Shown here piece after piece: positions 1 through 5,398 of a stretch of DNA of 7,703 nucleotides. Each line of letters opens with the position of its first letter. Positions within the stretch are counted from its first letter, which is position 1. The notes beneath the pieces were generated by a model. It was not told the DNA's origin, ran no database searches, and worked only from the letters and a program-made list of their open reading frames with translations. The position numbers were made by a program, and so were the translations under genes. Origin of the DNA: Pseudanabaenaceae cyanobacterium MP8IB2.15 (GTDB lineage: Bacteria > Cyanobacteriota > Cyanobacteriia > Pseudanabaenales > Pseudanabaenaceae); the NCBI GenBank assembly GCA_030248825.1, contig JARCMB010000218.1, positions 1-7,703 on the forward strand. Reading direction: 5' to 3'.

Positions 1-18
1 CTGGCGTTTTTTGGGCAT
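1..18 (-). CDS. Possible 5' end of a leftward gene (first six codons only)
   Basis: An ATG on the minus strand at position 18 opens a frame reading MPKKRQ to the window edge. It lies 23 bases downstream of a well-formed promoter-like element (42-70), which would give a leader of about 17 bases. No Shine-Dalgarno sequence is visible, which is common in cyanobacteria. Six residues cannot identify a family. A competing reading exists: on the plus strand, positions 2-103 are open and could be the hydrophobic C-terminal tail of a different gene. The sequence alone does not decide between them. Confidence 0.2.
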
Positions 19-41
19 CGCTGCTTTTTTTGCGCTTAACC

Positions 42-70
42 AATATATCCCTCACCCTTGGGTTTGTCAA
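42..70 (-). promoter_or_regulatory. Candidate sigma70-type promoter directed leftward
   Basis: Read on the minus strand, a perfect -35 hexamer TTGACA (65-70) is followed after exactly 17 bases by TATATT (42-47), one mismatch from the -10 consensus. Transcription would start near position 35 and leave the window to the left. The element lies just downstream of the rre1 stop codon, so a separate leftward transcription unit may begin here. It could be a chance match, since only the sequence is available. Confidence 0.4.
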
Positions 71-91
71 GCACTAATTTGGAATTCTTTT

Positions 92-784
92 CTAGGTGGC
101 TAAACCGTGTTGTAGTGCATATCTCACCAGTTCAGTGCGGCTATTTGTTCCTGTTTTGGTGAAAAGACGACTGACATACTTTTCGACATTACGAATACTA
201 GTGTCGAGTCGGCGGGCTATTTCTTTGTTCATTAGACCTTCTACAACGAGTTCTAAGACACTCTGCTCGCGCGGAGTAAACTCTATTTTAATTGGTGTGG
301 GAGTGGTGATAATCTTGCCAGCATTAGGATTTTGCTTAAGGATGTCGATGATCTCTGCAAGCTGACCTGCTAGGGCGTTATCCGTTGTGCTGACATCAAT
401 GTTCGTGGTTGAATTACGTCGAGTCAAAAGATTTTCGACGATCGCTACTAGTTCATCGGGATCGAATGGTTTTGGCAGAAATGCATCACAGCCTGCCTGA
501 TAACCAGCGATTCGATCGCTTTTCATGCCTCTTGCGGTCAGGAATATTACAGGTAGACCAATAAAACGCTCATCGGCACGCACACGTTTAAGGAATTCAT
601 AGCCGTTGACTTGGGGCATCATTATGTCTGAGATCACAAGATCGGGAGTAACTTGCTCAAGCATTTGCCATGCCTCTTGAGCGTTGCTAGCCGATCGAAC
701 CATGAAGCCACTATCTTCAAGGTATGCTTGCACGGATTCTCGGAGTCCTGGTTCGTCATCGACTAGTAATATGTGTCCTGACAT
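92..784 (-). CDS. rre1: Rre1/Ycf29-type response regulator (REC + LuxR-type HTH)
   Basis: This is a 230-residue DNA-binding response regulator of the NarL/FixJ class. The receiver domain (about residues 4-122) shows the acidic pair D9-D10, phosphoacceptor D53 in ISDIMMP, T83 in VIFLTARG and K105 in LPKPF. After a linker (123-165) comes a LuxR-type helix-turn-helix (about 168-228) with FTPREQSVLELV, EGLMNKEIARRL and RNVEKYVSRLF. The HTH and the DERFIGLPVIFLTARG region match my memory of plastid Ycf29 and cyanobacterial Rre1, which is reported to act with Hik2/Hik34 in stress responses. I chose the ATG at 784 because it starts one residue before the usual HILLVDDE strand. An upstream in-frame ATG at 853 would add 23 residues encoded by a repeat-containing spacer. 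It lies 79 bases downstream of the beta-helix protein gene on the same strand and may be cotranscribed. No cognate kinase is present here. Family assignment is firm, orthology to Rre1 good. Confidence 0.9.
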   Translation of the reverse strand: MSGHILLVDDEPGLRESVQAYLEDSGFMVRSASNAQEAWQMLEQVTPDLVISDIMMPQVNGYEFLKRVRADERFIGLPVIFLTARGMKSDRIAGYQAGCDAFLPKPFDPDELVAIVENLLTRRNSTTNIDVSTTDNALAGQLAEIIDILKQNPNAGKIITTPTPIKIEFTPREQSVLELVVEGLMNKEIARRLDTSIRNVEKYVSRLFTKTGTNSRTELVRYALQHGLAT

Positions 785-813
785 GATTGTTAAGTAAGGG
801 GCAAAAGTAAGGT

Positions 814-859
814 TAGTGAATGGCTTAGGGTTGAAATAATCATAATTCACCATTCACTA
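814..859. repeat. 10-bp perfect inverted repeat with 26-base spacer
   Basis: TAGTGAATGG (814-823) and CCATTCACTA (850-859) are exact reverse complements in the spacer between the beta-helix protein gene and rre1. The right arm overlaps a heptamer duplication (on the minus strand GTGAATG then GTGAATT), which resembles the short tandemly repeated heptamers scattered through cyanobacterial genomes. A transcript of either strand could form a stem here. No run of T follows on the minus strand, so a standard intrinsic terminator is not supported. Operator, attenuator or repeat remnant are all possible. Confidence 0.6.
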
Positions 860-863
860 TATT

Positions 864-2402
864 CTAGGGATTGAGGTCTTCTATGTTTGCAAGAAATCCT
901 GATTGGGATAGCTTTCTGACTTGAGCAAGCGCGATCGAACGATCACTAAAAGCTCCTATTTGAACTACTTGGCGACCTTGATGGCGAGAGGGAAAGGCAT
1001 TAGGAAAGATCTGCCGAATTTGGGTAATGCTGGATTTTGAGGTCAGAGGTACAATTACACGATAGCGTGGGGGACTTGGGTTGAGTGATCTATTTGCAGG
1101 ATTGATTATGGTGCTAGGGGCAATAATAATCGGCTGATTTACAGGTTCGCCTGTCGGAGGCTTAAGGACAACAGGTGGTAAATCACTAACGACGAAAGGA
1201 TTAGCAGGGATAACGTTATTTGATGCCTCTGACGTGAATTTAACAACTACAGAGTTAGGCACAGGAATAATTTTGTAAGTTATTGGCGTTAAATCTCGCG
1301 ATCTCGCTAAGGTTTTCGAGAAATTATTGGAATTGGGGTTAAAGGTGTTGATTGTTTTTTGACTTATGCTTGATGGCGGCGAAAGCAGAGGACTTTTGAA
1401 GATCGAATTAGAATTAACATTTGGTTGATTGGCAAGTTGGACGTTACCACTGACTTTTTCAGGGGTAAGTTGGTTGCCGACAGATACGATCGAATTGTTA
1501 CCTGTATTTTGAATATCACTCAGTTGATTGCGTCGAAAAGTGTTGGTTCCGAGATCGCTGGGACTACCAAGGTCGGGAAATCCATTGGCAATAATCATTA
1601 AGCCGTTACGAGAATTGTTTTCGATCGAATTGCCGCGAAGCAGAGGTTTAGCATTAGCTTGGACAATGATGCCATCCTGATTGCCAGAGATCAGATTGCC
1701 GCTAAGGGATGGCGTTGCGTCTTGGTCAACATTGATGCCAAATCCAGTCCGTTGGAACAAGTTGTCGCGAACTTCAGGGCTAGCTGCACCTGCGATCGAA
1801 ATCCCACTGATCCCATTAGCGGTAAAAATATTTTTGCTGATTAATGCGGTCGAATTACCCGCGATGAAGGCTCCATGATTACTACTAGTTAGGGTGTTGT
1901 TGGCAATAATCGGACTGGTAGATTCTAGCCAAAGACCATAGCCATTAAGGTTGGGATTGGTAATTGTCACGCCGCGCAGTTCAGCTCGATCTGCCCCCAA
2001 GATCGCGATATTTTGGCTAGCAAATACTGGGGATGTATAGTCACCACCACCAACGATCGTGATGCCAGATCCTCTTTGAGATTCATTACCACGTAGCACT
2101 ACCCCCGATTTCAATCGCAGAGGGAATGTTTCGCCACTAGAGACATTGTAGGTTCCCTGTGCTAGTTGAACGATTGCATTGCTGCCATCTCTGATTAAAT
2201 TGAGGGCGCGACTAATCGATCGAACAGGAGCTTGGGTAGATCCATCTCCTGTTCGATCGTTACCAATGTTGGGGCTAACGTAGACGATGATTTGTGGCTC
2301 GGAATCTGTCTGGGCGTTTGCTGCCCCAGATCTGTCGATCGATATGCCAACAAATATGACTACAAAGCTAGCTAGTTTGAGCGAGTCTTTAAAAATACCC
2401 AT
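864..2402 (-). CDS. Secreted DUF1565-type beta-helix protein with C-terminal SPOR domain
   Basis: This is a 512-residue exported protein of unknown role. A signal peptide is clear: MGIFKDSLK, a hydrophobic core at about 11-22, and a likely signal peptidase I site after ANA (residue 30). Residues about 38-145 (YVSPNIGNDRTGDGS...) resemble the DUF1565 N-terminal cap of parallel beta-helices. From about 156 to 279 there are six coil-like repeats of 21-23 residues, most opening with G-hydrophobic and carrying an N-rich turn, as in right-handed parallel beta-helices such as pectin lyase folds. A low-complexity S/N/P-rich linker (about 320-445) leads to a SPOR-like domain (447-510) with the typical RQVVQIGAFSDRSIALAQ segment. 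SPOR domains of other bacteria bind denuded septal peptidoglycan, so a wall-associated periplasmic role is inferred. The ATG at 2402 is chosen because it directly precedes the signal peptide; a GTG at 2444 would add 14 unneeded residues. Substrate and enzymatic activity cannot be read from the sequence. Confidence 0.85.
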   Translation of the reverse strand: MGIFKDSLKLASFVVIFVGISIDRSGAANAQTDSEPQIIVYVSPNIGNDRTGDGSTQAPVRSISRALNLIRDGSNAIVQLAQGTYNVSSGETFPLRLKSGVVLRGNESQRGSGITIVGGGDYTSPVFASQNIAILGADRAELRGVTITNPNLNGYGLWLESTSPIIANNTLTSSNHGAFIAGNSTALISKNIFTANGISGISIAGAASPEVRDNLFQRTGFGINVDQDATPSLSGNLISGNQDGIIVQANAKPLLRGNSIENNSRNGLMIIANGFPDLGSPSDLGTNTFRRNQLSDIQNTGNNSIVSVGNQLTPEKVSGNVQLANQPNVNSNSIFKSPLLSPPSSISQKTINTFNPNSNNFSKTLARSRDLTPITYKIIPVPNSVVVKFTSEASNNVIPANPFVVSDLPPVVLKPPTGEPVNQPIIIAPSTIINPANRSLNPSPPRYRVIVPLTSKSSITQIRQIFPNAFPSRHQGRQVVQIGAFSDRSIALAQVRKLSQSGFLANIEDLNP

Positions 2403-2518
2403 GAGGCGAGAGTTGTGTGAAGCAGTATGATTTTTACAGTCCACCTAAAAATAACCTGCGATTACAAATTTGGATCGCGAGTTTTGGCGTAATTTTAAAA
2501 GTTATTTTTTGATCTTCA

Positions 2519-3562
2519 GTGCAAAAATCATCTAAACAAGCTTTATATCGAATTCTCGATGCCAATCTTGACAGGGCCCGAGAAGGTTTGCGTGTGGTGG
2601 AAGAATGGTGCCGATTTGGACTTGAGAATGCTGAATTATCGAACCAATGCAAGCAGATGCGACAGGAGCTAGCAGTCTGGCACGCTGATGATCTCAGAGC
2701 CGCGAGGAATACGCCTGCCGATCCTGGAATTGCCCTTTCCCATCAGAATGAATCGATTCGGACTGATATTAAGTCAGTCTTGCAAGCCAATTTTTGTCGA
2801 ATTCAAGAGGCTTTGCGTGTACTTGAAGAATATGGCAAGGTCTACAACTCTGAGATGGGCAATGTAATTAAACAAATGCGCTATCAGGTTTACGCACTCG
2901 AAAGTAGTCTGGTCAGTCAGAATCGCCTCGATCGACTCAAGCACGCTTCACTTTATTTGGTCACAATGCCAGTGGAGAATCTGTTCGCCAAGGTGGAGGC
3001 AGCTTTGCAGGGTGGAGTGTCTCTAGTGCAATACCGTGAGAAAGATCGTGATGATTCACATCGAGTTTCGATCGCCAGCCAACTTTGCCAGTTATGTCAT
3101 AAATATGAGGCTTTGTTTCTGGTCAACGATCGAGTTGATATTGCTTTGGCAGTGGGTGCAGATGGTGTGCATTTAGGTCAGCAAGATCTACCAGTCGCTG
3201 TAGCTCGATCTCTGCTCGGCGAACATCACATCATTGGTCAGTCCAGCACAAACCCCGATGAACTCCAAAAAGCCCTAGAAGCAGGAGCTGATTATGTTGG
3301 TGTGGGGCCAGTTTACGCCACACCGACCAAGCCGGGAAAAGCCGCCGCAGGTTTAGAGTATGTGCGCTATGCGGCGGCGAAGTCATCTGTACCTTGGTAT
3401 GCAATCGGCAGTGTTGATGCTGATAACCTCCAAGAAGTGATCGGTGCGGGGGCGAGTCGGGTAGCTGTAGTTCGATCGCTGATGATGGCAGAAAATCCGA
3501 CTGTAGTAGCGCAATCTATGAGATCGCTGCTAGAAACCGCTACCCATAAAAAGCTATTCTGA
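2519..3562 (+). CDS. thiE: Thiamine-phosphate synthase with N-terminal ThiD2-type domain
   Basis: The 347-residue protein joins an N-terminal alpha-helical ThiD2-type domain (about 1-130) to a ThiE TIM-barrel (about 143-340). ThiE condenses HMP pyrophosphate with thiazole phosphate to give thiamine phosphate in the cytoplasm; this fused form is usual in cyanobacteria. Visible ThiE signatures are VQYREKD (170-176), LVNDRVDIALAVGADGVHLGQ (201-221), IIGQSSTNP (238-246), GADYVGVGPVYATPTK (256-271) and WYAIGSVDADN (293-303). The phosphate-binding AIGG common in the family reads AIGS here. In the N-terminal domain, residues 13-31 and 88-106 are near copies (ANLDRAREGLRVVEEW and ANFCRIQEALRVLEEY). 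The start is a GTG at 2519 with no Shine-Dalgarno sequence; it is the only reasonable start before the conserved RILDANLDRAREGL helix. No TPP riboswitch core is seen upstream. upp follows after 19 bases and is probably cotranscribed. Confidence 0.93.
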   Translation: MQKSSKQALYRILDANLDRAREGLRVVEEWCRFGLENAELSNQCKQMRQELAVWHADDLRAARNTPADPGIALSHQNESIRTDIKSVLQANFCRIQEALRVLEEYGKVYNSEMGNVIKQMRYQVYALESSLVSQNRLDRLKHASLYLVTMPVENLFAKVEAALQGGVSLVQYREKDRDDSHRVSIASQLCQLCHKYEALFLVNDRVDIALAVGADGVHLGQQDLPVAVARSLLGEHHIIGQSSTNPDELQKALEAGADYVGVGPVYATPTKPGKAAAGLEYVRYAAAKSSVPWYAIGSVDADNLQEVIGAGASRVAVVRSLMMAENPTVVAQSMRSLLETATHKKLF

Positions 3563-3581
3563 AACACCTTCACTTCTAGTT

Positions 3582-4235
3582 ATGGCTCTGCAATTACGCA
3601 TTTATGTCCCGCCCCATCCTTTAATCCGTCACTGGCTAGCTGTGGCAAGGGATAAACATACACCTGTCCCAATCTTTCGCACGGCAATTAACGAGCTTGG
3701 TCGTTGGCTAACATACGAAGCGATCCGCGATTTGCTACCGACAGAGGAAGTGTCGATCGAAACGCCTTTGCAACCAACTACAGGTCAGGTAATTAATCCT
3801 GCGACATCGATCGCGATCGCACCGATTTTAAGAGCGGGTTTAGCTTTACTGGATGGTTGTCAGCCATTACTCCCGACTGCTAGTGTTTATCATTTGGGTT
3901 TCAGTCGCGATGAGCAGACCTTGGAACCAAGCTGCTACTTAAATAAGTTACCTGAAAAGTTTGCCCCACAAACTCTCATTCTAATTTTGGAGCCAATGAT
4001 GGCAACAGGTGGCACGATCGTAGCGGCATTAGAGATGATTGCATCCCGCCAAGCTGACCTCAGTTTAGTGAGGATTATTAATGTGATTTGCGCTCCACCT
4101 GCTCTTCAGAAAATTAACTTGAAGTTCCCTGAGGTGCAAATTTACTCAGCTTGCATTGACGAAGCCTTGACTGAATCAGGCTGGATTGTGCCAGGTTTGG
4201 GCGATGCTGGAGATCGATCTTTTGGCACACTCTAA
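3582..4235 (+). CDS. upp: Uracil phosphoribosyltransferase
   Basis: This 217-residue cytoplasmic enzyme makes UMP from uracil and PRPP in pyrimidine salvage. Evidence is the full-length family pattern: YVPPHPLIRHWLAVARDKHTP near the N terminus, PILRAGLALLDG (81-92), FSRDEQTLEPSCYLNKLP (107-124), the PRPP loop LEPMMATGGT (136-145) and the uracil-site tail PGLGDAGDRSFGT (204-216). The length is close to the 208 residues of the E. coli enzyme. The first acidic residue of the PRPP loop is Glu (137), where E. coli Upp has Asp (DPMLATGG), a conservative change. It lies 19 bases downstream of thiE on the same strand, so the two are probably an operon although the pathways are not directly linked. 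The only full HIP1 octamer of the window, GCGATCGC at 3813-3820, is inside this gene. Confidence 0.93.
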   Translation: MALQLRIYVPPHPLIRHWLAVARDKHTPVPIFRTAINELGRWLTYEAIRDLLPTEEVSIETPLQPTTGQVINPATSIAIAPILRAGLALLDGCQPLLPTASVYHLGFSRDEQTLEPSCYLNKLPEKFAPQTLILILEPMMATGGTIVAALEMIASRQADLSLVRIINVICAPPALQKINLKFPEVQIYSACIDEALTESGWIVPGLGDAGDRSFGTL

Positions 4236-4236
4236 T

Positions 4237-4253
4237 CTACAGACGATCTGTAG
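4237..4253 (+). other. Perfect 7-bp hairpin after upp
   Basis: CTACAGA and TCTGTAG flank a three-base CGA centre, beginning one base after the upp stop codon. No T-run follows directly (the next bases are TTGGCAT), so it is at best a weak transcription end, a 3'-end stabiliser or a processing site. It is the first of three inverted repeats before the small gene at 4330. Confidence 0.4.
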
Positions 4254-4280
4254 TTGGCATAAAGGATTTTTGGTTTCTTG

Positions 4281-4314
4281 ACTAAAGTGATTAGTATAGA
4301 TACAGCAAGTATCT
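4281..4314 (+). promoter_or_regulatory. Two adjacent small inverted repeats upstream of the 44-aa gene
   Basis: ACTAA-agtga-TTAGT (4281-4295) and AGATAC-agcaa-GTATCT (4298-4314) are back-to-back inverted repeats ending 15 bases before the ATG at 4330. A possible -35 TTGACT (4278-4283) overlaps the first one, but no good -10 lies at 17 bases. The second repeat would fall in the mRNA leader or in the promoter core. Function is unknown: operator, RNA hairpin or chance. Confidence 0.3.
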
Positions 4315-4329
4315 TCACCCCACAAAATT

Positions 4330-4464
4330 ATGGAATCGATCGTAGACTTCAAACTGGTGTTAGTTGGCTTAACTGTAGTATTTACAATTAGCTGCTTATT
4401 TTTTGGCACACGCAACGGTTTCTATGACACTGACAAGTATCATGGCAATGGCTCAGCTCATTAA
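4330..4464 (+). CDS. Small one-helix membrane protein (44 aa)
   Basis: An ATG-to-TAA frame of 44 residues (about 4.9 kDa) lies in the otherwise empty space between upp and rpsO. It has a short N terminus MESIVDFK, one strongly hydrophobic helix (about 9-26, LVLVGLTVVFTISCLFFG) and a polar, aromatic and His-rich tail GFYDTDKYHGNGSAH (30-44). An in-frame stop lies 33 bases upstream, so the start is well set; no Shine-Dalgarno sequence is seen. Such proteins in cyanobacteria are often small subunits of thylakoid complexes. Size, single helix and tail make me think of NdhP, the small NDH-1 subunit, but I recall its sequence too poorly to assign it; it does not match PsbN as I remember it. That this is a real gene is supported by codon-sensible sequence, its exact fit in the gap and the helix-plus-polar-tail design. 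Confidence 0.8.
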   Translation: MESIVDFKLVLVGLTVVFTISCLFFGTRNGFYDTDKYHGNGSAH

Positions 4465-4539
4465 TCGATCGGAACACGGTCAGCAAATATGCTAGTCTAG
4501 AAAACTGCATGATCTAGATCCAAAATTCAAGTTTTACCT

Positions 4540-4809
4540 ATGGCACTGCTGCAAGAAAAAAAGCAAGAAATCTTTTCGCAATATCAAATGCATCCCACCG
4601 ACACTGGCTCTTCTGATGTCCAAGTGGCCATGCTAACCGAACGGATTAATCAATTAAGTGGTCATCTCAAGACACACCCTAAAGATTTTTCTTCTCGTCG
4701 GAGCCTTTTGAAGATGATCGGTCAACGCAAGCGTTTGTTGGCTTACATTCGTGGTGGTAGTCGAGATCGCTACAAAGAAATTATTCAACGCTTAGGAATA
4801 CGCGGCTAA
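4540..4809 (+). CDS. rpsO: 30S ribosomal protein S15
   Basis: The 89-residue protein is full-length S15 (E. coli 89 aa), a primary 16S rRNA-binding protein of the small-subunit platform that also contributes an intersubunit bridge. The family signature is complete: HPTDTGSSDVQVAMLTERI (18-36), INQLSGHLKTHPKDFSSRR (36-54) and LLKMIGQRKRLLAYI (56-70). The ATG at 4540 has no Shine-Dalgarno sequence before it. Two TCTAGA palindromes (4496-4501 and 4513-4518) lie in the leader. pam68 starts 21 bases downstream. S15 represses its own mRNA in several bacteria; no such structure could be confirmed here. Confidence 0.97.
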   Translation: MALLQEKKQEIFSQYQMHPTDTGSSDVQVAMLTERINQLSGHLKTHPKDFSSRRSLLKMIGQRKRLLAYIRGGSRDRYKEIIQRLGIRG

Positions 4810-4822
4810 GAATACGTGGCTA
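4795..4822 (+). repeat. 14-bp imperfect tandem duplication across the rpsO stop
   Basis: GGAATACGCGGCTA (4795-4808) is followed at once by AGAATACGTGGCTA (4809-4822), with two mismatches. The first copy encodes the last four residues of S15 and the start of its stop codon; the second lies in the rpsO-pam68 spacer. It looks like a local slippage duplication that lengthened the spacer without changing S15. Confidence 0.7.
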
Positions 4823-4830
4823 GAGATTAA

Positions 4831-5328
4831 ATGCCAAATCAATCACAAGACAAAAAACCTAGTAACCAAGCTGGTCAAAAGCCAGCCAAGATCCCATACG
4901 AGCCTGGTAGCAGAAGTAAGAAGAAGGTAGAGAAAAAGCCTGACCCTTCTGTCCAAGCTCCTGAATCTTTGAGTACTAATTCAGGGCGATCGGAGAGTGG
5001 AATTCCACCAGATGTAAATAAGCGCATAGTACGGCGGATGGCTCTATTTTGCGGCATTCCAACATCATTAGGATTTCTGACGCTGATCGTTAGCTATATC
5101 TTGGTTTCCAAACATTTAGCTGAATTGCCCAATTCTGCCGTGGTACTTGTTAGCATGTTATTTCTGGGCTTAGGTGTACTTGGGCTAAGCTATGGCGCGA
5201 TCTCAGCTTCGTGGGAAGAGGGCAAACCTGGAAGTTGGTGGGGCTGGCAAGAATTTAGTCAGAACTTTGGCTATCTTACGGCAGCCTGGAAAAGCAAAGG
5301 TGCAGAGCAGAATAAGGCATCAGAGTAG
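4831..5328 (+). CDS. pam68: PAM68-family photosystem II assembly protein (DUF3464)
   Basis: This 165-residue membrane protein belongs to the PAM68 family, which acts in photosystem II assembly; the Synechocystis member (sll0933) is reported to bind ribosomes and aid chlorophyll insertion into CP47. The N-terminal third (1-57) is polar, Lys/Pro/Ser-rich and probably disordered. Conserved elements are IPPDVNKRIVRRM (58-70), two membrane helices (about 70-93 and 102-124) and the motif YGAISASWEEGKPGSWWGWQEF (121-142) ending in SQN. The basic tail could contact RNA or the ribosome, which is an inference. Position directly after rpsO (21 bases) and before the DAHP synthase gene agrees with the Synechocystis gene order as I remember it. 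The ATG at 4831 gives the whole family length. Confidence 0.88.
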   Translation: MPNQSQDKKPSNQAGQKPAKIPYEPGSRSKKKVEKKPDPSVQAPESLSTNSGRSESGIPPDVNKRIVRRMALFCGIPTSLGFLTLIVSYILVSKHLAELPNSAVVLVSMLFLGLGVLGLSYGAISASWEEGKPGSWWGWQEFSQNFGYLTAAWKSKGAEQNKASE

Positions 5329-5381
5329 TTTTGATTTTTGACTTGTAGTTTTTCAACTAAATTTTTAACTTAAATTCCATC

Positions 5382-5389
5382 AGGAAAGG
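5382..5389 (+). promoter_or_regulatory. Ribosome binding site of the DAHP synthase gene
   Basis: AGGAAAGG ends 9 bases before the ATG at 5399. It is the only clear Shine-Dalgarno-like sequence before any gene in the window, and it supports this start over the in-frame ATG four codons later. Confidence 0.6.
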
Positions 5390-5398
5390 TAGCTGACA

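Noticed and set aside
2403..2518. TPP riboswitch before thiE
   Set aside because: The leader lacks the conserved CTGAGA and ACCTGA core elements and is short and AT-rich, so there is no basis for a thiamine riboswitch.
3813..3820. HIP1 octamer as a regulatory site
   Set aside because: It lies inside the upp coding region, and HIP1 is a genome-wide repeat in cyanobacteria, not a site specific to this gene.
4176..4415. 79-residue minus-strand frame across the upp end and the small gene
   Set aside because: It overlaps upp and the much more gene-like 44-aa frame on the other strand and has no recognisable features.
4330..4464. PsbN as identity of the 44-residue protein
   Set aside because: The size and single helix fit, but PsbN as I remember it ends in a RDPFEEHED-type tail, which is absent here.
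4488..4498. Promoter of rpsO with TATGCT or extended TGCTAGTCT as -10
   Set aside because: No acceptable -35 lies at the right distance, so I do not list it as a feature.
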